A DNA stretch of 36,743 nt from Paenibacillus cisolokensis (lineage in GTDB: Bacteria > Bacillota > Bacilli > Paenibacillales > Paenibacillaceae), in assembly GCF_018403665.1 (NCBI RefSeq), contig NZ_BOVJ01000160.1, positions 1-36,743 of the forward strand, written 5' to 3'. The notes beneath the pieces were generated by a model. The model searched no databases. It was not told the DNA's origin and was given only the letters and a program-made list of their open reading frames with translations. Position 1 is the stretch's first letter; every line of letters begins with the position of its first letter. The translations under genes and the position numbers were made by a program. Shown here in pieces: positions 26,975 to 35,079 of the stretch.

Positions 26975-29858
26975 TTGGCCAATGACCGTATCGTGATCAA
27001 GGGCGCACGCGCCCACAATCTGAAAAATATCGATGTCACCATCCCGCGCGATAAATTCGTCGTCCTGACGGGCCTCAGCGGTTCGGGCAAATCGTCGCTT
27101 GCGTTCGACACCATATATGCGGAAGGGCAGCGGCGGTATGTGGAGTCGCTGTCCGCCTATGCCCGGCAATTTCTCGGACAGATGGAGAAGCCGGACGTCG
27201 ACTCGATCGAAGGACTCTCTCCGGCCATATCGATCGATCAGAAGACGACAAGCCGCAATCCCCGCTCCACGGTCGGAACGGTAACCGAAATATACGACTA
27301 TTTGCGGCTGCTGTTCGCCCGGATCGGGAAGCCCCATTGCCCGGAGCATGGCATTGAGATTACGTCGCAAACCGTCGAGCAGATGGTGGACCGGATCATG
27401 GAATATCCGGAGCGGACCCGGCTGCAAATTTTGGCCCCGCTCGTATCCGGCCGCAAGGGCGAGCATGTCAAGCTGTTTGCCGACATTCAGAAGCAAGGCT
27501 TCGTCCGGGTAAGGGTGAACGGCGAACTGCGGGAACTGAGCGAGAAAATCGAGCTGGAGAAAACAAGAAGCACAACATCGAAGTCGTTGTCGACCGTATC
27601 GTCATCAAGCCGGATATCGCGACGCGTCTGGCCGATTCGCTGGAAACGGCGCTCCAACTGGCGGGCGGCCGCGTCATTGTCGATGTGATGGGCCAGGAAG
27701 AGCTGCTGTTCAGCTCAAACCTTGCATGCCCCGAATGCGGCTTCAGCATCGAAGAGCTGTCGCCGCGGATGTTCTCGTTCAACAGCCCGTACGGCGCTTG
27801 TCCCGAGTGCGACGGTCTTGGTGCCAAAATGATCGTCGACACCGATCTGCTTGTCCCGGACCCCGACAAATCGATCGAGCAGGGGGCGTTCGAGGCATGG
27901 GCGGGCAGCACGTCCAATTACTACCCGCAATTTCTCGATGCCGTATGCACGCATTACGGCATCCCGAAAGACGTGCCCGTCCGCGAGCTGCCTCCGGATA
28001 TGATGAAGAAACTGCTGTACGGCACCGGCGGCGAGCGTGTCCGGTTCCGTTACGAGAACGATTTCGGCCATCAGAAGGAAGCTTACGTTCCGTTCGAGGG
28101 CATCGTCAACAATCTGGAGCGCCGCTACCGCGAGACCGCTTCGGACGCGATGCGCGAGCATATCGAATCGTACATGAGCGCCAAGCCGTGCGCCGGCTGC
28201 AAAGGGCACCGGCTCCGCAAGGAAACGCTGGCGGTGACGGTCGGCGGACACAATATCGCCTATGTGACGTCGCTTTCGATCGGGGAAGCGCAGCGGTTTT
28301 CCAGGAACTCAAGCTGAACGACAAAGAACGGCAAATCGCTCATCTCATTCTGAAAGAAATCAACAGCCGGCTCGGTTTCCTGGTCAATGTCGGACTGGAA
28401 TATTTGACTTTGAGCAGAGCGGCGGGAACGTTGTCAGGCGGGGAGGCGCAGCGGATCCGGCTGGCAACGCAAATCGGCTCGAGCCTGATGGGCGTGCTGT
28501 ATATTCTCGACGAACCGAGCATCGGCCTTCATCAGCGGGACAACGACCGGCTTATTGCGACGCTGGAGCATATGCGCGATCTGGGCAATACGCTGATCGT
28601 CGTCGAGCATGACGAAGATACGATGCTGGCCGCCGATTACATTATCGATATCGGTCCCGGCGCGGGCATACATGGCGGTCAGGTCGTTGCACAAGGCACC
28701 CCTGCCGAAGTTATGGCTCATGAGCATTCGTTGACCGGACAATATTTGAGCGGACGCCGGTTTATAGCCGTCCCGCTGGAACGGCGGCCGATCGGCGACA
28801 AATGGCTGGAAGTGCGGGGAGCGAAAGAGAACAACCTGAAAAATTTGAATGTCAAAATTCCGCTCGGCGTCTTCACGGTCGTGACCGGCGTATCCGGCTC
28901 CGGCAAATCGACGCTCGTCAACGAGATCGTCTACAAGACGCTCGCCCGCGATTTGAACAAGGCGAAAGTGCGTCCCGGCGCGCATAAGGAGATGCGCGGA
29001 CTGGAGCATATCGAGAAAGTCATCGATATCGATCAGTCGCCGATCGGCCGCACGCCGCGTTCCAATCCGGCGACGTATACCGGTGTATTCGACGATATCC
29101 GGGACGTCTTCGCCGCGACGAACGAGGCAAAGGTGCGGGGGTACAAGAAGGGACGGTTCAGCTTCAATGTCAAGGGCGGACGCTGCGAAGCGTGCCGCGG
29201 CGACGGCATCATCAAGATCGAGATGCATTTCCTGCCCGACGTGTACGTCCCTTGCGAAGTTTGCAAAGGCAAACGGTACAACCGCGAAACGCTGGAGGTC
29301 AAATATAAAGGCAAAAGCATTGCCGACGTACTGGCGATGACGATAGAGGACGCTTGCGAATTTTTCCGGAACATTCCGCGCATCCACCGCAAGCTGCAGA
29401 CGCTGCTTGACGTCGGTCTCGGCTACATGAATCTCGGCCAGCCGGCGACGACGCTGTCCGGGGGCGAGGCGCAGCGGGTGAAGCTGGCGGCCGAGCTGTA
29501 CCGCCGCAGCACCGGCAAGACGGTGTACATTTTGGACGAGCCGACAACCGGGCTGCATGTCGACGATATCGACCGTTTGCTGAAGGTGCTCCACCGTCTC
29601 GTCGATTCCGGCGAATCGGTTCTGGTCATCGAGCATAATCTCGATGTGATCAAGACGGCCGACTATATTATCGATCTCGGTCCGGAAGGCGGCAGCGGCG
29701 GCGGGACGATCGTCGCCACCGGCACGCCGGAAGAGGTGATCAAGTCCGATCAGTCGTATACCGGCCGGTATCTGGCTCCGATTTTGGAACGGGACCGGAA
29801 ACGAACCGTCGAACGGCTCAAGGCCGAAGAAAGAGTCGCGGCCGGAGCGGCGAAATAG
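26975..29858 (+). CDS. uvrA: Excinuclease ABC subunit UvrA (two frameshifts)
   Basis: UvrA is the ABC-type damage sensor of excision repair. Seen are the N-terminal '[41 protein letters not shown]' region (first Walker A GLSGSGKS), the CxxC zinc modules ('CPECGFS', 'CAGCKGHR', 'CEACRGDG', 'CEVCKGKR'), two ABC signatures ('[12 protein letters not shown]', '[12 protein letters not shown]') and two Walker B motifs ('[11 protein letters not shown]', '[11 protein letters not shown]'). Frames break at AAAA (27560-27563; one A restores '[16 protein letters not shown]') and TTTT (28297-28300; one T restores '[14 protein letters not shown]'). Repaired length is 961 residues, close to B. subtilis UvrA. 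I chose TTG at 26975 with GGAGGGAGA 7 bases upstream; an in-frame ATG at 26957 overlaps that site. It is cotranscribed with uvrB. Confidence 0.93.
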
Positions 29859-29866
29859 GCAGTACG

Positions 29867-29910
29867 AAAAACATCCCAAACCGCCTGCTTGGCGGAATGG
29901 GATGTTTTTT
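29867..29910. terminator. Bidirectional terminator, uvrA / HD-fusion gene
   Basis: AAAAACATCCCA (29867-29878) pairs with TGGGATGTTTTT (29898-29909), with a second inner stem CCGCC/GGCGG. T-runs on both strands serve the two convergent genes. Confidence 0.9.
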
Positions 29911-29928
29911 CGTTCGGTCGTTAGGTCG

Positions 29929-31437
29929 TTATTCCCCCAAACCGACGCTGTAGTAGCGCATCGCATTCAGGCTGCCGGTATAGACAAGTTTGCCTTCCTT
30001 GATAAGTTCCCGTACACGATATTCGATGTAGCTGTCGCCGACGTACTGGTTCGCGGAACCGATTACTTCGCCGACAATCCTCGCACATTTGACCAGTCGC
30101 CCCTCTGCCCCCGTCAAATTGCTAACCGCTTCCATAATATCGGCATCGAAATAGCTCCCGTCAACGCTTAGCGGCCGTCCCTTGTCCATCACCCGCAAAA
30201 TGCCGCCATCGGCGACTAGCTGCCGCCATTCGTCGGCATAAGCCTCCCGTTCACGGGGCGTCAGCAGCCGCGCTTCCGGGAGCAACAGGGCGAGCTTGTC
30301 CGGTCCCAGCTCTCCAGTGCTGCGGTAGATCGCATCTTCGTTCTCGAATGCCGTCTTCTTGTACCGCTTGTTGGCCAGCGCCGTCGTATCGATAACGGAT
30401 ATCTCCGTATCGTCCGCCAGCGCGGCGGCCAGGCGGCGCAGCCCGATTTGCTCGGAGGCCGACTCTCCGGCCCAGACGACGACATGACGGCCGCGCAGGC
30501 GCTTCGGCCACTGCTTCCAGTCCAGCGCCGCCCGCAGCGCATACTCCATCGTCTCTCTGCACTCTTCCTCGCTCGTGCATGTCCGCCACCAGGAGAGCCG
30601 TTTGGCCAAGCCTTCCGGCTCGTCTTCGTTATGCAACGGTCCGACCATCAGATCGTCATTCAGCGTGACCGCCTTCTCTCCCGGCATTCCCCGCAGCGCT
30701 ATTCGCAGCGACCCTCCCGCCGAATCGCCGAAGGCGATATGGATGCGTCCGGCATATTCGGCCGGAAACAGCGTTTCTTTCAGGTAATCCGCATTGCCGG
30801 CCGCCCATTCGCGGTCGAACTCGCGAAGAAAGTATTCGAGGAACCGGTGTCTTTTCTCCGCAAGCAAACGGGCCGTTTCCGTATTCAACCGTTCCTTCAG
30901 CCGGAGCAGCTTTTCATTAAAATGATTAATCGCCGTGCTCGGCCCGTTCCGGTATTCCGCTTCCGTCATCGAAGCCCGGGGACGGAGCGCCGGATCGTAA
31001 ATCGGCTGCCCTTTGTTGCCCGCATAGGCGAAGGCGCGCGCGATGCCGATTGCGCCGATAGCATCGAGCCGATCGGCATCCTGTACGACCTGTCCCTCCA
31101 GCGTGCGCATCGGCTGACCATGGCCGCCTCCGAAGGACATCGTTGACGCAATTTCCATCACATGGGCACGGTGGTCCTCTTCCACGCCCGCTTGCCGCAT
31201 CCAGTCCCCGATTTTGCGCAACCCGGCTTCCTTGCTTCCTGCCAGCTTGACGTCGGCGACGTCATGGAGCAGCGCCGCCAGCTCGCAAATGTATACGTCG
31301 GCGTGTTCCGCCTCGGCGAGCATGCGGGCCGTTCGCGCCACCCGTACGACATGCCACCAGTCGTGGCCGCTGTGGTCGCGTTCCAGTTCGCTTTTCGCGT
31401 AATCTCTTGCCTGTTCCAGTATCGTTTCCTGATCCAA
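29929..31437 (-). CDS. HD phosphohydrolase - DUF1835 - DUF3658 fusion
   Basis: This 502-residue protein joins domains usually encoded separately. Residues 1 to about 215 are a YedJ/YpgQ-type HD phosphohydrolase: 'SGHDWWHVVRVARTARML', the metal-binding HD of 'ALLHDVADVKL', 'VQDADRLDAIGAIGIARAF' and the terminal helix 'RFLEYFLREFDREW'. From about 230 the sequence 'IHIAFGDSAGGSLRIAL...LNDDLMVGPLHNED...LSWWRTC' is DUF1835. The C-terminal part ('LTPREREAYADEWRQLV...DSYIEYRVRELIKEGKLVY') resembles DUF3658. HD enzymes of this type cleave (di)nucleotides in vitro; the DUFs have no known function. The start is TTG at 31437 with GGGAGG 10 bases upstream. No stop, start codon or ribosome site lies at the junction, so the fusion looks genuine. 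The gene converges on uvrA. Confidence 0.8.
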   Translation of the reverse strand: MDQETILEQARDYAKSELERDHSGHDWWHVVRVARTARMLAEAEHADVYICELAALLHDVADVKLAGSKEAGLRKIGDWMRQAGVEEDHRAHVMEIASTMSFGGGHGQPMRTLEGQVVQDADRLDAIGAIGIARAFAYAGNKGQPIYDPALRPRASMTEAEYRNGPSTAINHFNEKLLRLKERLNTETARLLAEKRHRFLEYFLREFDREWAAGNADYLKETLFPAEYAGRIHIAFGDSAGGSLRIALRGMPGEKAVTLNDDLMVGPLHNEDEPEGLAKRLSWWRTCTSEEECRETMEYALRAALDWKQWPKRLRGRHVVVWAGESASEQIGLRRLAAALADDTEISVIDTTALANKRYKKTAFENEDAIYRSTGELGPDKLALLLPEARLLTPREREAYADEWRQLVADGGILRVMDKGRPLSVDGSYFDADIMEAVSNLTGAEGRLVKCARIVGEVIGSANQYVGDSYIEYRVRELIKEGKLVYTGSLNAMRYYSVGLGE

Positions 31438-31516
31438 TGCCCGATTTCCTCCCGACTATGGTATCTCTCCCGTCATCAGTTTACCATCTCGGGGAAATAA
31501 ACACACACGCCCGTCG

Positions 31517-31540
31517 AATCATTTTAACTCTGTAATGATT
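31517..31540 (-). promoter_or_regulatory. Inverted repeat upstream of HD-fusion gene
   Basis: AATCATT (31517-31523) and AATGATT (31534-31540) form a perfect 7-bp inverted repeat with a 10-base spacer, about 80 bases upstream of the HD-fusion start. Operator-like, regulator unknown. Confidence 0.3.
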
Positions 31541-31630
31541 GGCCGCCATTTCGATTTCTGACGGTCGAACGGAGAATGCCGGGCGGTCGAATTTGAAAAT
31601 CGCCCAGTTTCGAGGCGCGATCTGGCCAAT
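31538..31630. repeat. Structured intergenic element bounded by ATTGGCC/GGCCAAT
   Basis: ATTGGCC (31538-31544) and GGCCAAT (31624-31630) bracket about 80 bases. Inside is a 7-bp hairpin, GGGCGGT (31581-31587) with ATCGCCC (31599-31605), one G-U. Neither gene nor promoter explains it. It resembles intergenic palindromic repeats in size; only a genome search could show whether it is multicopy. Confidence 0.4.
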
Positions 31631-31645
31631 TTCGTACCTGAAACC

Positions 31646-31685
31646 AAAAAAAGAGGAGGGGGATTTCCGGTTCCCCTCCTCTTTT
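31646..31685 (-). terminator. Terminator after nitrite/sulfite reductase
   Basis: On the minus strand AAAAGAGGAGGGG pairs with the CCCC-TCCTCTTTT on the other side of a loop, followed by TTTTTTT. It starts within 10 bases of the corrected stop codon (31693), which supports the frameshift repair of the gene's 3' end. Confidence 0.85.
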
Positions 31686-31692
31686 CGCGCGA

Positions 31693-33304
31693 TCAGGACG
31701 CGGCCAAAATTTCCGTGAGCTTCTCCTGGAACGCCTGTACGCCGACCCGCTGGACGTAATCGTGGAACGATTCGCCGTTTTGCGGCCTTCCTTGTAAAAC
31801 AGGATCAGCTTCGCGAGCACTTCCGGCAGGTCGTCGCCTTTGACGCGGCCCTTGAGCGGCGTATTAAACTTGGCATTCGGACCGAGCGTGCCGCCGACGG
31901 CGATATCGAAAGCGTCGACCATTCCTTCCGGCGTCTTGACGAGCGCACCTTGAAGGCCGATATCGGCAATATGCTTCTGGCCGCAAGCGTTCGGGCAGCC
32001 GACCATATGAATGCGGATTTTCTCGTCGAGCTCGACATGCTCATCGAGATATTCGGCGACGCGGCGCGCACGCTCTTTGGTCTCGACGACGGCCAGATTG
32101 CAAAATTCGTTGCCCGTGCAGGAAACGGTCCGGCTCATGAAATGTTTCGGAAACGGCGACAGCCGCTGCAGCACAGGCTGCTTCAGCACTTCATCGACCT
32201 TGTCGTCGGGTATGCCGGCCAAAATAATGTTTTGCGACACCGTCGTACGGATCAATCCGTCGCCATATTTGTCGGCAATATCGGCCAACTGCTCGAACTC
32301 GTCGGTATTCGTGCGGCCGACCGGAACGTTCAGACCGATATAGTTGAGCCCTTCCTGCTTCTGCTTGTGCACGCCGTCGAAGTAGGCGGCTTTCCAGCCG
32401 ACAATTTTGTTTTCGCCTTTGGAAGGCATGTCGCCGATAAGCTCCAGAAGCTTTTCCTTGAATTTCTCCGGTCCCCAATCGGCTACGAGGAACTTGAGGC
32501 GGGCATGGTGCCGCTTCTCGCGGTAGCCGTAGTCGCGGAAAATCGTCGTGACGCCGATCGCGACCTTCAATACTTCCTCCGGACGGATGAAAATGTCGAG
32601 CTCCTGGGCCAAATACGGCTTTGCCGACAAGCCGCCGCCGACCAGGGCGTGGAAGCCGATCACTTCCTTGCCGTCGATCACTTTGACCGCAGGAACGAAA
32701 GCCAGGTCGTTGATTTCGGCTTGCGCGTTGTTATAAATACTGGATGAGATGGACATTTTATATTTGCGGGGCAAATTGGAAAAGTCACGATTCAACAGGA
32801 AAAATCGTTGACTTCGTTCACCAGCTGCGTCGTGTCCATCAGTTCGTTCTTGTCGATGCCGGCGAGCGGATTGCCGACGATCGTGCGCGGGCAGTCGCCG
32901 CATGCCTCGTAGCTGTACAGTCCGACTGCTTCGAGACGGTTGAAAATGTCGGGCAAATTCTCCACGCGCAGCCAATGGAACTGGATCGCCTGACGCGTGG
33001 TGACGTCCATCAAGCCGCGCCCGTAGTCGCGTCCGATGGAAGCAAGCGCGCGCGCCTGTGCGCTCGTCATGATGCCGGAGTTGATCCGGATCCGCATCAT
33101 GAAATGACCGTCTTTCGGCTTCTGTTCGTACACGCCGGCCCATTTGAACCGGTTCATATCGTCCGGGTCGATCGATTCGTAGCCTTTTTTGGCGTATTCT
33201 TCAATAATAGTACGAATGACATCGAGACCGTCTTTTTGATGCTTGACAAACTCAAACTTGTTCAATTTGGAAGGGTCTTTCATCCAGACCGCTTCATATG
33301 CCAT
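31693..33304 (-). CDS. Ferredoxin-type nitrite/sulfite reductase (two frameshifts)
   Basis: This is a siroheme/4Fe-4S reductase that makes a six-electron reduction of nitrite to ammonia or sulfite to sulfide. Both half-domains are present: 'GHFMMRIRINSGIMTSAQARALASI' and 'GLNYIGLNVPVGRTNTDEFEQLA'. The cluster cysteines are CTGNEFC and GCPNACG. Read on the minus strand, frames break at TTTTT (plus-strand 32800-32804; one T restores 'NEVNDFFLLNRDF') and AAAA (31778-31781; one A restores 'EGRKNGESFHDYVQRVG'). The repaired protein is 537 residues and stops at 31693, just before a terminator. ATG at 33304 follows AAGGGGG by about 10 bases. There is no flavoprotein partner gene nearby, so ferredoxin is the likely donor. 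Sequence by eye does not settle nitrite versus sulfite. Confidence 0.9.
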
Positions 33305-33381
33305 ATCGATGCTGCCCCCTTGCCGATTGTCATTTCGGGTAAAGTTTAATTCCGACGAAACAGGTAAGAATATATGAATTG

Positions 33382-33410
33382 ATCGTATCATATTTTATAA
33401 AGCTCGACAA
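33382..33410 (-). promoter_or_regulatory. Nitrite/sulfite reductase promoter
   Basis: On the minus strand TTGTCG (33405-33410), 17 bases and TACGAT (33382-33387) lie about 78 bases upstream of the start codon. The leader is AT-rich and I saw no riboswitch or T-box. Confidence 0.6.
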
Positions 33411-33483
33411 CGGATCATGCTCATCTCAGGTATAAGAATTTGTTATATTTTCGATATGGATAGGTTATAAGGAACAATGAAAT

Positions 33484-33501
33484 CGTGACAAACTTGTTAC
33501 G
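33484..33501. promoter_or_regulatory. Imperfect dyad upstream of DUF2759-type gene
   Basis: CGTGACAAACTTGTTACG is an 18-base dyad with one mismatched pair per half. It lies about 86 bases upstream of the small membrane protein gene and could be an operator. I cannot assign a regulator. Confidence 0.3.
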
Positions 33502-33586
33502 GATGACCATTCGCTCTTGCGGCGGCTCGACGCGGAAGGTAACATAGTGTAATATAGGATAACTGTGAAAAGGAGGGGGTCATCCC

Positions 33587-33802
33587 GTGCTTCTCGCTGC
33601 AGAAAACGCAAGCGCATCGGTTTTTAACGGTTTTGACATTTTCATGTTGATTTTCACGGTGCTGATCATGATCGGCTTGGTCCGCCTTCTCATGGCCCGT
33701 CCGAAGAAAAATTTGTTTGCGATCGCCTTTACGATTGTGGCGTTGGCCGTATTTCTCTTCACCGACTATGTTATGATTTTCGAGGTTTGGGCAGGAAAAT
33801 AA
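33587..33802 (+). CDS. Small two-helix membrane protein, DUF2759-like
   Basis: This 71-residue protein has two membrane helices ('FDIFMLIFTVLIMIGLVRLLM', about residues 16-36, and 'FAIAFTIVALAVFLFTDYVMI', about 44-64) joined by a basic loop 'ARPKKNL'. The pattern fits the DUF2759 family of small Bacillales membrane proteins, whose role is unknown. The start is GTG at 33587, with AGGAGGGGG about 9 bases upstream, a very strong ribosome site. A weak promoter (TCGACG 33527-33532, 17 bases, TAATAT 33550-33555) may drive it. It is flanked by the divergent nitrite/sulfite reductase and a convergent sugar isomerase, so it is probably monocistronic. Confidence 0.7.
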   Translation: MLLAAENASASVFNGFDIFMLIFTVLIMIGLVRLLMARPKKNLFAIAFTIVALAVFLFTDYVMIFEVWAGK

Positions 33803-33843
33803 CATAACGGATAGTGCCGCTTGACCAGCAAGCGGCCGGGCTG

Positions 33844-33898
33844 AACGAAGAACGCCCCGCATGCGGCCGCTTGCCGGCCTTGCGGGGCGTTCTTCGTT
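33844..33898. terminator. Bidirectional terminator hairpin
   Basis: AACGAAGAACGCCCCGC (33844-33860) and GCGGGGCGTTCTTCGTT (33882-33898) are a perfect 17-bp inverted repeat between two convergent genes. T-tracts are short on both strands, but stem strength and position fit termination. Confidence 0.75.
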
Positions 33899-33920
33899 TA
33901 TCGGGACGCCGGAGTCGGCG

Positions 33921-34889
33921 TTATACCCACCACATTTCTCCGAGCGGTTCCTTGATGAGCACTTGCTGGAGATTTTGAACGGCTTTCGTGAAGCCTTCAT
34001 CGACCGACATGAGCCCGTCCTCGTGCTCGATGCTGACGACATAATCGTAGCCGACGAGACGCAGCGCGCTTATAATGTCCGCCCACGTTTTGAGATCGTG
34101 GCCGAAGCCGACGGTCCGGAATTGCCATGCGCGGTCCAGCATTTGGGTATAAGATTGCATGTCCGTTACGCCGTGGCGGTTGACGTTGATCGGATCGATC
34201 GTCGTATCTTTGGCGTGGAAATGGTGAATCGCACCTTCGCGGCCGAGAATGTGCACCGCTTGCACCGGATCGATGCCTTGCCACCACATATGGCTCGGGT
34301 CGAGGTTGGCGCCGATCGCGCTGCTGGTCGCTTCGCGCAGCCGGAGCAGCGTGGCCGGACTGTGGACGGAGAAGCCGCCGTGCAGCTCGAGACCGATTTT
34401 GACGCCGTTCTGTTCGGCCAGCTTGGCGATGTCGGACCAGTACGGGATGACTTTCGCCTCCCACTGCCATTTCAAAATTTCCTGGAAGTCGTTCGGCCAA
34501 GGCGCGACCGGCCAGTTCGGATATTTGGCATCTTCATGGTCGCCCGGACAGCCGGAGAACGTGTTGACGACAGGCACTTCCAGCCTGTTGGCCAACTCGA
34601 TCGTTTTGCGCAGCGCGGCGTCATGTTCGCTCGATATCGCTTTTTGCGGATGCAGCGGGTTGGCATGGCAGCTCAGCGCGCTGATGATCAGACCGCGGGA
34701 TTCGACCGCTTGTTTGAACGCTTTCAATTTTCCGGCGTCGGCCAGAAGCTCGTCCGGTTTGCAATGGGCGTCGCCCGGATAACCGCCGGTGCCGATCTCG
34801 ACGGCTTCCACACCTTTGGACACGATGTAATCCAGCGCTTCTTCGAACGGCTTCTGCGCGAATAGTACGGTAAATACACCAAGTTTCAT
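33921..34889 (-). CDS. Sugar phosphate isomerase/epimerase (xylose-isomerase-like TIM barrel)
   Basis: This 322-residue protein is a single AP-endonuclease-2/xylose-isomerase-type TIM barrel. Features are 'MKLGVFTVLFAQKPFEEALDYIVSKGVEAVEIGTGGYPG' at the N-terminus and metal-ligand motifs 'IGLELHGGFSVHSP' (Glu), 'IGANLDPSHMWWQG' (Asp, His), 'IHHFHAKDTTID' (His) and 'YVVSIEHEDG' (Glu). Relatives include IolE/IolH and ketose 3-epimerases that act on sugars or inositol; the substrate is not clear here. I chose ATG at 34889 with GGGAGGT about 12 bases upstream. An extended -10 promoter (TGCTATAAT, minus strand, about 34940-34948) precedes it. No transporter or dehydrogenase is adjacent, unlike the usual sugar-catabolic operons. 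Confidence 0.85.
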   Translation of the reverse strand: MKLGVFTVLFAQKPFEEALDYIVSKGVEAVEIGTGGYPGDAHCKPDELLADAGKLKAFKQAVESRGLIISALSCHANPLHPQKAISSEHDAALRKTIELANRLEVPVVNTFSGCPGDHEDAKYPNWPVAPWPNDFQEILKWQWEAKVIPYWSDIAKLAEQNGVKIGLELHGGFSVHSPATLLRLREATSSAIGANLDPSHMWWQGIDPVQAVHILGREGAIHHFHAKDTTIDPINVNRHGVTDMQSYTQMLDRAWQFRTVGFGHDLKTWADIISALRLVGYDYVVSIEHEDGLMSVDEGFTKAVQNLQQVLIKEPLGEMWWV

Positions 34890-34939
34890 AGTCTGGCGAT
34901 ACCTCCCAAACGTTTTTAGAAAAACGAACAATCAGCTTT

Positions 34940-34948
34940 ATTATAGCA
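34940..34948 (-). promoter_or_regulatory. Extended -10 promoter of isomerase gene
   Basis: On the minus strand TGCTATAAT is an extended -10 element (TGN-TATAAT). The -35 region 17 bases upstream (TTCTTT) is poor, which extended -10 promoters tolerate. Confidence 0.5.
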
Positions 34949-35006
34949 TGGCGGTCGGGGCGAAAGAAGAGCAACCGGCCAATCGGACCAAGATCGCATA
35001 TAAACT

Positions 35007-35025
35007 GGACAATGGAGAATTGTCC
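35007..35025 (+). promoter_or_regulatory. Perfect inverted repeat upstream of U32 gene
   Basis: GGACAAT (35007-35013) and ATTGTCC (35019-35025) form a perfect 7-bp inverted repeat with a 5-base spacer, about 55 bases before the U32 start. It could be a repressor operator or a leader hairpin. TATAAA at 34999-35004 just before it is a possible -10 without a good -35. Confidence 0.45.
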
Positions 35026-35079
35026 GGCGGTCTGGTAAACTGAACGTAGCGCATTTACGATCTGGAGGATGCTTCTGAA

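Noticed and set aside
24783-29858. uvrB and uvrA as decayed pseudogenes
   Set aside because: All motifs are intact on both sides of each break, every break is a one-base deletion in an A/T run, and repaired lengths are exactly those of the families. Sequence error is simpler, though not proven.
30770-30830. HD/DUF1835 junction as an artefactual fusion caused by a missing base
   Set aside because: No A/T run, stop-start overlap or ribosome site is visible at the junction. Kept as a genuine fusion, with a read check suggested.
33305-33380. A riboswitch or T-box in the nitrite/sulfite reductase leader
   Set aside because: The leader is only about 70 bases, has no specifier or T-box motif and no terminator/antiterminator pair.
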